From positions 1-64,000 of the forward strand of contig JAMQPK010000099.1 of the NCBI GenBank assembly GCA_023717525.1: 64,000 nucleotides of DNA, given 5' to 3'. Both the position numbers and the translations under genes were made by a program. Of this stretch, positions 23,298 to 32,261 are shown in pieces. The stretch's first letter is position 1; every line of letters begins with the position of its first letter. A model generated the notes under the pieces. The model did no database searches. It saw nothing but the letters and a program-made list of their open reading frames with translations, and had not been told where the DNA came from. The stretch comes from Vicinamibacterales bacterium. GTDB taxonomy: Bacteria; Acidobacteriota; Vicinamibacteria; Vicinamibacterales; JAMQPK01.

Positions 23298-24494
23298 TCA
23301 TTCGCGATAGGCTTCGCGCAATTCGGCGAGCCGCTGCGGCCAGAATCGAAAGTCGCCCGCCTGATAATCCTTCCATGGATCAACGACGAGTGCCGTCGAA
23401 AACAGATTCCCGACGAGCTCAATCGCTTCATCTCGCGAGTCGGACAGAAACAGCAGCGACGCAAGAGCGATGGCCGCCGATTGCGCGCGCGGGACGGCCG
23501 CAAGGGCGGCGCGATACGCGTCCTCTGCCATCTGGACATTGCCAGTCGCCTCGGCTGCCCTTCCTCTCAGGTACTGGGCGAGGTAAGTCAGCGTCGCATC
23601 TCCACTTGATTGGGGCGTGTGGTCCAGCGCTTCCAAGGCGAGATCCTGGCGCCCCAGTCGAAGGTATGTGTTCGCGAGATGAATGGCGGCTTCACTCCCG
23701 ACAGACGGGCGTGGCACCAGGTCCTTCCATTGCTCCGTCAAATCCCAGAGCCACATACTGCGGCGCGCGGCGTAAAGCACGGGCTGGTGCGTGCGGCTGG
23801 AAACCGACAGCATCTGCTTGGCCGTCGCTCGATCGAAGACTTCGACCGGCGTCGGTTCCCCCGCCATGAACGGTCGCAGGAGGGCCTGCTGACCCTGCTC
23901 AAACGAGGATACCCGCGGATGTTTGGGATCCGAACCCAGCGTGCGAACTTCGTCCACCGTCGCGCGTGCAAGCCGCAGACGATCGTCGTCTGGAAAGCGA
24001 AACGCGCTGTGACGAAGGTGATCCATCTCTCTTGGGCCCCGCCTCGTCTGTGTGAAATCGTGCGCGAGAAGATCTGGATCGTGTGCACCCTGGGCCAGGG
24101 CGAGCGCCGCGAGATGCCACGCGCGCTCGACAGGTCTCGGCAGGCCGCCTGCTCGCAGCAACACGCACGCCCACTCGATGAAATTCCGCGCCTCCTGCCA
24201 CTGAGGCAGTCCGGCACGCGCCGTCTCGATGGCGAAACCGGCCACGATGAGACGCCGGCGAGGCATCTCCTGCGGCCCCGCCGACCGGATCCAGGGGACG
24301 GCGATCTTGTCGAGCTGGTTGAGCGCCGATCGGTAGTCGGTGATCCCGGTCAGCGCCTCCGCTGCGCCAGCGTAGTCGCCGCCGGCGTAACGTTCGAGCA
24401 GCTCGGACATCCGCCGATCCGGCTGGGCGGCCAGCGGCTCCACCGGCAGGCAGAACCCCAGCAGAAGCCAGAGGAAACGACATCGCTGGGGCAA
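23298..24494 (-). CDS. secreted TPR-like protein, first of the TPR-VWA tandem
   Basis: 398 residues from TTG 24494, chosen because a signal peptide (FLWLLLGFCLPVEPLAAQ) starts there. The mature part is helical with TPR-like segments, for example LANTYLRLGRQDLALEAL and GNVQMAEDAYRAALAAVP, near the C-terminus, and a closing DFRFWPQRLAELREAYRE. The paired TPR gene at 21139 ends with a comparable block containing WDYYEV. Divergent from the malate-dehydrogenase-like gene, 30 bases away. Confidence 0.8.
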   Translation of the reverse strand: MPQRCRFLWLLLGFCLPVEPLAAQPDRRMSELLERYAGGDYAGAAEALTGITDYRSALNQLDKIAVPWIRSAGPQEMPRRRLIVAGFAIETARAGLPQWQEARNFIEWACVLLRAGGLPRPVERAWHLAALALAQGAHDPDLLAHDFTQTRRGPREMDHLRHSAFRFPDDDRLRLARATVDEVRTLGSDPKHPRVSSFEQGQQALLRPFMAGEPTPVEVFDRATAKQMLSVSSRTHQPVLYAARRSMWLWDLTEQWKDLVPRPSVGSEAAIHLANTYLRLGRQDLALEALDHTPQSSGDATLTYLAQYLRGRAAEATGNVQMAEDAYRAALAAVPRAQSAAIALASLLFLSDSRDEAIELVGNLFSTALVVDPWKDYQAGDFRFWPQRLAELREAYRE

Positions 24495-24524
24495 GGGGCT
24501 ACGATAGCAATAAAATGACCGCGA

Positions 24525-25376
24525 ATGTCACGGGTGGCAATCTTTGGCGCGGGCGAGATAGGCGGAGCGGCCGCCCGCGTTCTCGCGGCCCGCGCACGAA
24601 TCGACACGGTGCAGCTCATCGACGAGAGCCCGGGCATAGCCGCGGGCAAGGCGTTGGATCTGCGTCAGGCTTCCCCGATTGTCGGCTCCGACACGAGAAT
24701 CGAGGGCTCCGACGACTTTTCTGCAGCGGGCGGCGCAACGGTGATTATCGTGGCCGATCCGGCGGGAACTCCTGGAGCGGAATGGGCTGGAGATGCAGGC
24801 CTGGCGCTGCTTCGCAGGATCAGCGAGTGGGGACACCTCCAGCATTCCGTTTTGATCTGCGCCGGCGCAGGCCAACGGGCGCTGATGCAGCTTGCTCTCG
24901 ATGAGCTGCACTTCCCGCGGCGGCATGTGATCGGATCGGCGCCCGAGGCCCTCGCCGCAATGGCGCGCGCGCTCGTGGCCATTGAGGCGAACGTGTCGGC
25001 TGTTCAAGTCGCCCTGACGGTTATGGGCCGGCCACCCGACCGAATGGTGATACCTTGGACTGAGGGCTCTATCGGCGGCAACTCCATCGCGTCTATCCTG
25101 TCGGCCGCTCAGCTTCATCGCGTCGAGACGCGACTGCATGGACTCTGGCCGCCCGGGGCTGGCGCGCTGGGCACTGCAGCAGCGATGGTCGCTGAAGCCG
25201 TCGCCACCGGGTCGCGGCGGCTGTTCAGCGCATTCGTTTCTCTCGATCGCGATAATGGCACGCGGGCCCCGGTCTGCGCGTGGCCTGTTTCACTCGGCCC
25301 GAGCGGCCTCGAGCGCGTAGCTGCGCCGTCGCTGACAGGCCGTGACCGCGTTGTCATGGATGAGGTTCTGGAATGA
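24525..25376 (+). CDS. lactate/malate dehydrogenase-like protein with degraded active site
   Basis: 283 residues. The N-terminal Rossmann start MSRVAIFGAGEIGGAAARVL with IDTVQLIDESPGIAAGKALD and a DLRQASPI helix is that of bacterial malate dehydrogenases. Key catalytic segments are altered: the NPVD region reads CAGAGQRALMQLA, and the GxHGxxMVP loop carrying the catalytic histidine reads VMGRPPDRMVIPW, without the histidine. The family is usually about 310 residues. It may bind NAD but probably does not oxidise malate. Its stop overlaps the M28 peptidase start (ATGA). Confidence 0.75.
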   Translation: MSRVAIFGAGEIGGAAARVLAARARIDTVQLIDESPGIAAGKALDLRQASPIVGSDTRIEGSDDFSAAGGATVIIVADPAGTPGAEWAGDAGLALLRRISEWGHLQHSVLICAGAGQRALMQLALDELHFPRRHVIGSAPEALAAMARALVAIEANVSAVQVALTVMGRPPDRMVIPWTEGSIGGNSIASILSAAQLHRVETRLHGLWPPGAGALGTAAAMVAEAVATGSRRLFSAFVSLDRDNGTRAPVCAWPVSLGPSGLERVAAPSLTGRDRVVMDEVLE

Positions 25377-27211
25377 GGCGTCTGCTTGCGGTCTTCCTTT
25401 CGACGGCGTTCGCGATTCAGCTGCACGGCGACGTGCGGCGAATCGATCCGCTCGCCTACATTCAGCACGTCAAGTTTCTCGCGTCCGACGAGCTCGAAGG
25501 ACGCGGCGATGGCGCCCCTGGGATGGAAAAGGCGGCGGACTACATCGAGAAGAGCTTCCGCGCCAGCGGCCTCGAGCCGGCCGGCGACGCCGGCACGTTT
25601 TTCCAGACGTTTCAAATCGTCACCGGTGTCTCGCTCGACCCTGGCAACACGCTGTCACTGATGCTCGGCGGCTCTACCGTGTCGTTCGAGATCGGCCGCG
25701 ATTACCGAATCGTCTCCACATCCTCCGAGCCCTCGACGTCGATACCGCTGCCGTTCGTCTTTGCGGGCTATGGCATCACGGCGCCCGCGCAGCACTACGA
25801 CGATTACGCGGACATCGATGCGAGAGGCAAGGCTGTGCTTGTTTTCACGCACGAACCTCAGGAGGACGACCCCCGTAGTGCCTTCGAGGGGCAAACCAAC
25901 ACCGCCCATTCGACGATCCTCCGCAAGGTCGAAGCCGCGCGCTCGCATGGCGCGTCAGCCGTCCTGCTGATCGACGACATGAATCATCGCGTGCAGCCTG
26001 ATCAGTACCGCCGGTGGATGCGCGACCCCCAAGCCGAGGAGTATGGCGTCCCCGTGTTCCACGTCTCGCGCGATCGCGTGCAGCAGGCGCTCGGTACCTC
26101 ACTGAATCTGGCAGCCGTGTCGCGCGAGATTGATCGTGACTTTGCGGCAAAATCCCGGATCCTGCGCGACACATCGCTGACCGCCGTCGATCGAACCCAG
26201 AAAGTCAGGAAGCCGGTACGAAATGTCGTCGGCATCCTGAGAGGGAGCGATGCAGCGCGTAGTGCCGAGGTTGTGGTCGTGGGCGCTCACTACGACCATC
26301 TGGGTCGAAGCGCGCGATTCTCGATGGCGCCCGAAAGCACCGGACAGATTCATCACGGCGCCGACGACAACGCGTCGGGAACCGCCGCGATTCTCGAAAT
26401 GGCGAAAGCCGCTGTCGAGTCGCGGTCTGACATCCGCCGCTCGATCGTCTTCATCACCTTTGCCGGCGAAGAGCTCGGGCTGCTGGGATCGTCCCACTAC
26501 GTCAGTCATCCCGCGGTTCCGCTCGAGCAGACTGCGGCCATGATCAACCTCGATATGGTGGGCCGCTCCGGCGGGCGGATCCTCGTCGACGGATTCGCCA
26601 ACGCGCCCGCGCTCGAGGACGACCTGAAGGCGGCTCAGAACACGCAGACCGGCCGCGGCATCAAGCTCGCTGCACTGCATGGGAGCGCCGGCGCCGGCGC
26701 GAGCGATGACGCGACATTCCTCGCCAGAAAAATCCCGGCCATCAATTTCTTCTCCGGCTTCCATTCCGATTACCACCGTCCGAGCGACACGTGGGACAAG
26801 ATCGACGCAGCCGGAGGCGCGGCAGTGGCGGATCTCGCCCTTGCGCTCGCCCGGCAGATTGCGAACCGGCCTCAGCGGCCGGAATTCGTGGAGACCGTTC
26901 AGGAGCAACACAGTTCCGGCAGCGCAGGAGCACCCGCTTCCGGCTACGGCCCCTACTTCGGATCCGTACCGGATTTCGCTAACGAAGGACAAGGCGTGAA
27001 GTTCTCCGATGTGCGCGCCGGCAGTCCCGCCGCCAAGGCGGGATTCAAAGCCGGGGATGTGATGACATCGTTCGGCGGTGCTCCAATCAAAACGCTCTAC
27101 GACTTCACCTTCGCGCTGCGCGACAAGAAGCCTGGTGACAAGGTCGCCGTGACGGTGTTGCGCGATGGCAAACCCATCACGGCAACGGTGGAGTTGACGA
27201 ACAGACCGTAG
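25373..27211 (+). CDS. secreted M28-family zinc aminopeptidase with PDZ domain
   Basis: 612 residues. A signal peptide (LLAVFLSTAFAIQLHG) precedes a split peptidase: HVKFLASDELEGRGDGAPG, a PA-domain insert (about 115-260, FAGYGITAPAQHYDDYADID), then the M28 core with zinc ligands VGAHYDHLG, HHGADDNASGTAA, FAGEELGLLGSSHY, NLDMVGRSGG and SGFHSDYHRPSDTW. The C-terminal PDZ domain (about 525-610) has GVKFSDVRAGSPAAKAGFKA and GDVMTSFGGAPIK. It should cleave N-terminal residues from peptides in the periplasm. Confidence 0.93.
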   Translation: MRRLLAVFLSTAFAIQLHGDVRRIDPLAYIQHVKFLASDELEGRGDGAPGMEKAADYIEKSFRASGLEPAGDAGTFFQTFQIVTGVSLDPGNTLSLMLGGSTVSFEIGRDYRIVSTSSEPSTSIPLPFVFAGYGITAPAQHYDDYADIDARGKAVLVFTHEPQEDDPRSAFEGQTNTAHSTILRKVEAARSHGASAVLLIDDMNHRVQPDQYRRWMRDPQAEEYGVPVFHVSRDRVQQALGTSLNLAAVSREIDRDFAAKSRILRDTSLTAVDRTQKVRKPVRNVVGILRGSDAARSAEVVVVGAHYDHLGRSARFSMAPESTGQIHHGADDNASGTAAILEMAKAAVESRSDIRRSIVFITFAGEELGLLGSSHYVSHPAVPLEQTAAMINLDMVGRSGGRILVDGFANAPALEDDLKAAQNTQTGRGIKLAALHGSAGAGASDDATFLARKIPAINFFSGFHSDYHRPSDTWDKIDAAGGAAVADLALALARQIANRPQRPEFVETVQEQHSSGSAGAPASGYGPYFGSVPDFANEGQGVKFSDVRAGSPAAKAGFKAGDVMTSFGGAPIKTLYDFTFALRDKKPGDKVAVTVLRDGKPITATVELTNRP

Positions 27212-27234
27212 CAGCCGGGTTCCTTGCGCACTAG

Positions 27235-27822
27235 TTAGTGGAGCGACAGACCTCCCGAAAAATCCGAGAGGTGCTCGCGCAGCATCAGCCGTCCGCGATG
27301 CAGCCGAGACTTCAGCGTCTGCTCTTTCACATGAAGAATGGCGCTTGCCTCTTCGGTGCTCAGCCCCTGCACGTCTCGCAGCAGCACTGGCGCGCGATAG
27401 AGGATCGGCATGTCCTTCAGCGCGTGGACCAGCGTCTTCCGCATCTCGGATCGCAGCACCGCCTCGTCGGCGAGCGGCGACCAGTCGACGACTTCCCGCT
27501 TCACGGGCTGCAGACCCTCGTCGTCCAGTGCCTTCTCCGGCGCGTTTGGCAGATTCTGCCTGAACTCGCGCAGCCGCGACATTGCCGCGTTGAACGTGAT
27601 CCGGTAGATCCACGACGAGAGCGCCGCGTCGCCGCGGAAGGCGTCGATCTTCTGATACACCTTCAACAGCACATCCTGTGCAACCTCTTCTGCATCTTCA
27701 CGATTCTTAAGATAGCGGAACGCGAGCTGATAAATTTTGGAGCCATACGACTCCGATAAGTCCGCCACGGCCGATTGGTCGTGGGCCTTCAACCGATCGA
27801 CGAGATCCCTAGTGTTGGTCAT
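27235..27822 (-). CDS. ECF-type RNA polymerase sigma factor
   Basis: 195 residues from ATG 27822. Region 2 reads AFRYLKNREDAEEVAQDVLL with FRGDAALSSWIYRITFNAA, and region 4 reads LPRDV-type DMPILYRAPVLLRDVQGLST and EASAILHVKEQTLKSRLHRG, the DNA-reading helix. Region 3 is absent, defining an ECF (group 4) factor. No anti-sigma gene adjoins it. Cysteine-rich zinc-finger partners were not seen, so its control is unknown. Confidence 0.93.
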   Translation of the reverse strand: MTNTRDLVDRLKAHDQSAVADLSESYGSKIYQLAFRYLKNREDAEEVAQDVLLKVYQKIDAFRGDAALSSWIYRITFNAAMSRLREFRQNLPNAPEKALDDEGLQPVKREVVDWSPLADEAVLRSEMRKTLVHALKDMPILYRAPVLLRDVQGLSTEEASAILHVKEQTLKSRLHRGRLMLREHLSDFSGGLSLH

Positions 27823-27850
27823 GCCTACTAGAACACCGGCAGGGCCGGTT

Positions 27851-28576
27851 TTATTCCCCGAGCAGGATTCTGATGATGAAAACGGGGGCAGCGACGCCAA
27901 AAGCGAGGAAAATCGCCAGGAAAAAGACGGCTCTCGGGCGGCCGAAATTCAGCGTCCAGCCGATGCCGCTGCGCAGGGGAACGAACATAGCGGGATCCTG
28001 GGGGTTGAAATAGAGACCGCGCAGCCGCCAGTGCGCGTCACTTGTCGGCCGCGTCACCACCTTCGGATGGCGGGTGTACGCGGATGCCCTGATGCCGACC
28101 ACGATCGACAGGACGATCGCGACAATCAGGCTCTGGTCGTAAATGTTGCCCATACCGCAACAGCCTCGCTGCCACATGATGAAGAGCCGCGTCGCGCCCA
28201 GTGCCTGCACGCTGACCCAGATCGCCGCGAGCAAGCTGATCGCTTCCGCCGTTGCTAGCATCCGTTCGCGATCCTGCCGGCTGACTTCGTCTTCGACGGC
28301 CTGTCGCGCGCGCTGCGTGCGGTACAACAGCAGGGTGCCAATCGCGCCGAACACCAACGCCAGCGTGAGCTGGATCCAGACCGGTATGAACACCACGGTC
28401 AGCGTTGGCGGAAGCCAGCGATCGGCGATGCCATCCGAATCGAAATGGACTGCCAGAAAACGCGGCAGGAGCGGACCTCGCCCGAGGATGAAACCAATCG
28501 TCCAGAAGGTCGACGCGATGGTCGTCGCGACCCCGACCAGTGTGGGCACCGTAGGGCGGTAGATTCTCGTCGTCAT
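27851..28576 (-). CDS. DUF1648/DUF5808 membrane protein
   Basis: 241 residues from ATG 28576, overlapping the lipB stop. About five transmembrane helices: VPTLVGVATTIASTFWTIGF, LTVVFIPVWIQLTLALVFGA, AISLLAAIWVSVQALG, IVAIVLSIVVGI and AVFFLAIFLAFGVAAPVFII. FLAVHFDSDGIADRWLPP after the first helix is the DUF1648 signature, and LYFNPQDPAMFVPLRSGIG is DUF5808. Such proteins belong to the SdpI-like immunity/membrane group; the role here is unknown. Cotranscribed with lipB. Confidence 0.8.
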   Translation of the reverse strand: MTTRIYRPTVPTLVGVATTIASTFWTIGFILGRGPLLPRFLAVHFDSDGIADRWLPPTLTVVFIPVWIQLTLALVFGAIGTLLLYRTQRARQAVEDEVSRQDRERMLATAEAISLLAAIWVSVQALGATRLFIMWQRGCCGMGNIYDQSLIVAIVLSIVVGIRASAYTRHPKVVTRPTSDAHWRLRGLYFNPQDPAMFVPLRSGIGWTLNFGRPRAVFFLAIFLAFGVAAPVFIIRILLGE

Positions 28577-29256
28577 TCGCCAAAGGCACTGGTCATACCC
28601 GCGGGTGTGACCACCTGCCGCTCGAACACGTCGGAAAAGCGGCTGATGATCGCCGCGCCGGCTTCCTGCATGCCGACAGGGCGGCCGGTCGCTCTCGTAA
28701 GAGACGTGACGCCCCCGCTGGCAATTCCGCAAGGCACGATGAGATTGAAGTAGTCCAAATCGGTCATGACGTTAAGCGCAAACCCGTGGCTGGTGATCCA
28801 GCGTGATATGCGGACTCCAATCGCTCCCAACTTATCGGCGCCTACCCAGGCGCCCGTCAGCCCCTTCACCCGCCCGGCACCGAGCCCGAAATCTGCGGCC
28901 GCCCGAATCATCACTTCTTCCAGATCGCGCACGTACTTGTGGACGTCGCAGCGATCGGGCCGCAAGTCGAGAATCGGGTAGCCGACCAGCTGGCCAGGAC
29001 CGTGGTATGTGATGTCCCCGCCCCTGCCGGAGTCATGGATCTCGACACGGCGCTCGGCGAGCAACTCTGGGCTCGCAATCAGATGCGAGCGGGCAGCGTC
29101 GCGCTTTACACCCATCGTGATGACGTGGGGATGCTCGAGCAGCAGGAGCAGATCCGGCACCCGCTCCGCACGACGTTCCTCGACGAGCGTGCGCTGCATC
29201 TCGGCGGCAACGGCATAGGGAACGACTCCCAGATGGCGAACTTCAAGGGGACGCAT
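28573..29256 (-). CDS. lipB: octanoyl-[acyl carrier protein]-protein N-octanoyltransferase LipB
   Basis: 227 residues. Moves octanoyl from ACP to lipoyl domains, the first step of lipoate synthesis. RGGDITYHGPGQLVGYPILD is the acyl-binding signature, and the catalytic pair is the lysine in ADKLGAIGVRI and the cysteine in IVPCGIASGGV. It sits just downstream of the E2 gene, whose lipoyl domain is its likely substrate. lipA is not in the window. Confidence 0.95.
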   Translation of the reverse strand: MRPLEVRHLGVVPYAVAAEMQRTLVEERRAERVPDLLLLLEHPHVITMGVKRDAARSHLIASPELLAERRVEIHDSGRGGDITYHGPGQLVGYPILDLRPDRCDVHKYVRDLEEVMIRAAADFGLGAGRVKGLTGAWVGADKLGAIGVRISRWITSHGFALNVMTDLDYFNLIVPCGIASGGVTSLTRATGRPVGMQEAGAAIISRFSDVFERQVVTPAGMTSAFGE

Positions 29257-29353
29257 TAGAGCAACTTGAAACTCGAAACTGTGAACTTGAAAGTAAGTGA
29301 CAAACTACTTCTCCACTTAGTTTCTAGTTTACAGTTTCCAGTTTCTAGTTGTC
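29257..29353. repeat. AT-rich spacer of short degenerate repeats
   Basis: About 97 bases between E2 and lipB built of imperfect repeats of the type ACTTGAAACT / AGTTTCTAGTTTACAGTTTC, so it can fold into several weak hairpins. Similar repeats fill the E2-lpdA spacer. Base composition is far from the GC-rich surroundings. No gene seen. Confidence 0.5.
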
Positions 29354-30661
29354 CTAGGCTTGGTCTGTGAAGTCTTCCAAGCCTTTCTTGAGGTGCACCA
29401 TGAACTCGTCGGCGATCGCACCGTCGATCGTGCGATGGTCGTATCCCAGGCACAAGTAGGCGCGAAGCCTGATGGTGATGGCGTCTTCGATGACGACCGG
29501 CCGTTTTTCAACGGCGCCGACGCCGAGGATGGCCACTTGCGGTTGGTTGATGATCGGCATCCCGAACAGCGCGCCGAACACGCCGGGATTCGTGATGGTG
29601 AACGTCCCCCCCTGCACGTCGTCGGGCGTCAGCTTCTTGTCGCGAGCGCGTGCCGCAAGATCGACGATCGTCTTGCTGATGTCGAAGAGGCTCTTCTTGT
29701 CAGCGTCCTTGATGACGGGCACGATGAGACCCCGGTCGAGCGCCACGGCCATCCCGATGTTGACGTGCTTCTTATAAAGGATGTCTGTGCCGTCGATCGA
29801 GGAGTTCACGATGGGCACGGCTTTCAGCGCAGCGGCCACGGCCTGTGTAATGAAGGCCATGTACGTGATCTTGGAGCCCTTCTGTTCGTATTCCCGTTTC
29901 CTGGCCTTGCGAATCTCGTCGACCCTCGTGAAATCGACCTCGAACACCGAGTGCACGTGGGCCGATGTCCGGCGGCTCATCACCATGTGCTCGGCGATCT
30001 TCCGGCGCATGACGGTCATCGCGAGGCGCTCGACGCCCTCAACGTCGGCGGGCACCATTCGAACGGCGGGCTGCAGCGCCGAACTGCCCGACGTCGCCGC
30101 GCCAATCGGCGCGCCGGCTTCGAGATAGCCCAAAATATCTGCCTTCGTTACGCGGCCGCCAGAGCCGCTGCCGGCAATGTTCCGCACATCGATGCGATGT
30201 TCCCGCGCGATCTTCCGGACGAGCGGAGATAAACGTAGCGCTCGCGCCTCGGAAGCGGACCAGGGACGGGAAAGTCCGGGTGCGGGAGGTGCGGAGGGTG
30301 CCAGAGGTGCGGGGCGGCTCGCTGCAGCGCGAGGCGCTGAGGCAGAAGGCGCGGGCATATTCGCGACAGGCGCGAGTTTGTCCGCCGTGGCGCGGGGGGC
30401 GGAGGCCGAAGCGGACGCCCCGCCAGCCTCTCCAATCACCGCGACGACACTGCTGACCGCGACGGTCTCGCCCTCTTTGACCTTAATCTCGCTGAGGATT
30501 CCTGCGGCCGGCGATGGAATCTCGGCGTCAACCTTGTCCGTGGAGATCTCGAACAGCGGCTCGTCGCGCTCGACGAGATCTCCAACCTTCTTCAGCCATC
30601 GGACGATCGTGCCTTCGGCCACCGATTCGCCCATCTGCGGCATGACAACAGGTGTCGGCAT
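29354..30661 (-). CDS. dihydrolipoamide acyltransferase (E2 of a 2-oxoacid dehydrogenase)
   Basis: 435 residues. One N-terminal lipoyl domain with the lipoylated lysine in EISTDKVDAEIPSPAAG, a proline/alanine-rich linker (about 85-140), a peripheral-subunit-binding domain (LSPLVRKIAREHRIDVRNIA) and the catalytic domain ending with YDHRTIDGAIADEFM, where the histidine and aspartate act in acyl transfer. Pyruvate, 2-oxoglutarate or branched-chain substrate specificity cannot be decided. E3 is upstream and lipB downstream; no E1 is in the window. Confidence 0.93.
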   Translation of the reverse strand: MPTPVVMPQMGESVAEGTIVRWLKKVGDLVERDEPLFEISTDKVDAEIPSPAAGILSEIKVKEGETVAVSSVVAVIGEAGGASASASAPRATADKLAPVANMPAPSASAPRAAASRPAPLAPSAPPAPGLSRPWSASEARALRLSPLVRKIAREHRIDVRNIAGSGSGGRVTKADILGYLEAGAPIGAATSGSSALQPAVRMVPADVEGVERLAMTVMRRKIAEHMVMSRRTSAHVHSVFEVDFTRVDEIRKARKREYEQKGSKITYMAFITQAVAAALKAVPIVNSSIDGTDILYKKHVNIGMAVALDRGLIVPVIKDADKKSLFDISKTIVDLAARARDKKLTPDDVQGGTFTITNPGVFGALFGMPIINQPQVAILGVGAVEKRPVVIEDAITIRLRAYLCLGYDHRTIDGAIADEFMVHLKKGLEDFTDQA

Positions 30662-30757
30662 TGTGAGTTCTCAGTTTTCAGTTGTCAGTTTTCAGTTTGG
30701 TCGTCCGTTGTCAGCTTGTAGTGCGGGAACTGACAACTGACGACTGACCACTGATAA
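30662..30757. repeat. degenerate short-repeat spacer between lpdA and E2
   Basis: A spacer of repeats such as CAGTTTTCAGTTGTCAGTTT on one side and AACTGACAACTGACGACTG on the other, which are mutually complementary and could form a long imperfect hairpin. No gene. Comparable spacers occur at 29257 and 52261. Confidence 0.5.
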
Positions 30758-32179
30758 CTACATGTGTATCGCCGCCCCATGCGTCGCGTGTGCGGCTTCC
30801 CCGATCGCCTCCGAGAACGTCGGGTGAGCATGGATTGTGCGAATCAACTCTTCGACAGTGCACTCGAGCCGTAACGCCAGCGTGGCTTCAGCGACGAGCT
30901 CGGTGGCGCGCGGGCCGATCATGTGCACGCCCAGCACCTCATCGTACTTCTTGTCGGCAACGATTTTCACGAAGCCTTCAGTCTCTCCTGCCATCTTCGC
31001 CCGGCCGAGCACGAAAAAGGGGAAAGTGCCGATCTGCACGTCGTACCCCTTCTCTGTCGCTTCGCTCTCAGTGAGCCCGACGCTGCCGATTTCCGGATCG
31101 CAATACGTGCAGGCCGGAACGTGATCGTAGTTGATAGGCTTCACTTCTCGTCCGGCAATCCGCTCGGCCGTAATCACGCCTTCAGCCGACGACACGTGCG
31201 CGAGTTGAGGATGAGGTGCCCCGCCAGTGCCGAACGTGATGACGTCGCCGACGGCAGAGAATCCCGGCATGCCGGTTCTGAACAACGGATCAACCGACAC
31301 GTAGCCGCGATCGAGGTTGAACCCGAGCCCTTCGACACCCAAACCAGTCGTCACCGGCCCACGGCCGGTCGCGACCAGCAGATAGTCGGCGCTGATCTTC
31401 TCGATGCCGCCGTCTGGCAGTTGCGCCTCGACATCGACGCCACTCGCCGACGCCACGGCCTTCGTCACCTTCGTCCCGGTGCGAATCACGATGCCCTGTT
31501 TCTTGAACGACTTCAGCAGCTCGGCAGAAATCGCTTCGTCCTCGACTGGCACTAGTCTGGGCAGCAGCTCGATGATCGTGACCTGGCTTCCGAATCGGCG
31601 GAAAATCGAGGCGAACTCCACACCCACTGCGCCGCTGCCGAGAATCACCAGCGATTTCGGGACCTCGCGGAGTCCGATCGCTTCATCGCTCGTGATGATT
31701 CGCTTCCGATCGATCTCGACGCCAGGCACGCTGCGAGGAGCCGATCCTGTCGCGATGACAATCTCGCGCGCCGACAGGGCTTGCGCATCTCCGTCGGTCA
31801 CCTCAACCTTTCCGCGACCAGCGATGCGGGCGGTCCCCTTGATCCATTCGATCTTGTTCTTCTTGAAGAGAAATTCGACGCCTTTCGTGAGGCCCGTTAC
31901 GACTTTGTCCTTGCGCTCCTGCACCCGCTGCATGTCGATGCCGACAGCGCCTTCGCCGATCGTCACGCCCCATTCCTTCACGTTCTGGACAACCTTCAGC
32001 GCGTGGGCATGTTCGAGCAGCGCCTTGGTCGGGATGCAGCCCCAGATGAGGCAGGTACCACCAAGCGCCTTCTGCTTTTCGACGACACCGACTTTCAAAC
32101 CAAGTTGAGCCGCGCGAATGGCTGCGACGTACCCGCCCGTACCTGCGCCAATCACCACGACATCGAATTCGCTCGCCAT
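30758..32179 (-). CDS. lpdA: dihydrolipoyl dehydrogenase (E3)
   Basis: 473 residues from ATG 32179. FDVVVIGAGTGGYVAAIRAA (FAD site), GGTCLIWGCIPTKALLE (the redox-active cysteine pair), LGSGAVGVEFASIFRRFGSQ (NAD site) and the C-terminal TIHAHPTFSEAIGEAA histidine pair are all present. It reoxidises dihydrolipoamide on E2. Upstream in-frame codons lack conservation. Followed by E2 after the repeat spacer. Confidence 0.97.
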   Translation of the reverse strand: MASEFDVVVIGAGTGGYVAAIRAAQLGLKVGVVEKQKALGGTCLIWGCIPTKALLEHAHALKVVQNVKEWGVTIGEGAVGIDMQRVQERKDKVVTGLTKGVEFLFKKNKIEWIKGTARIAGRGKVEVTDGDAQALSAREIVIATGSAPRSVPGVEIDRKRIITSDEAIGLREVPKSLVILGSGAVGVEFASIFRRFGSQVTIIELLPRLVPVEDEAISAELLKSFKKQGIVIRTGTKVTKAVASASGVDVEAQLPDGGIEKISADYLLVATGRGPVTTGLGVEGLGFNLDRGYVSVDPLFRTGMPGFSAVGDVITFGTGGAPHPQLAHVSSAEGVITAERIAGREVKPINYDHVPACTYCDPEIGSVGLTESEATEKGYDVQIGTFPFFVLGRAKMAGETEGFVKIVADKKYDEVLGVHMIGPRATELVAEATLALRLECTVEELIRTIHAHPTFSEAIGEAAHATHGAAIHM

Positions 32180-32261
32180 GTGATCTCCAGCAGGGCAACT
32201 TACTGGACCCACTGTGGGGTGTCAAGCAACGAAACGCGCTACAATGGCACACGTTCGGCCA

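Noticed and set aside
22334-23869. Long plus-strand open frame of 511 codons opposite the VWA and TPR genes
   Set aside because: It lies across recognisable minus-strand genes with signal peptides and VWA motifs; long antisense frames are expected at this GC content.
26099-27613. Minus-strand open frame of about 504 codons
   Set aside because: It lies opposite the M28 peptidase and extends into the sigma-factor gene; low-complexity composition without motifs.
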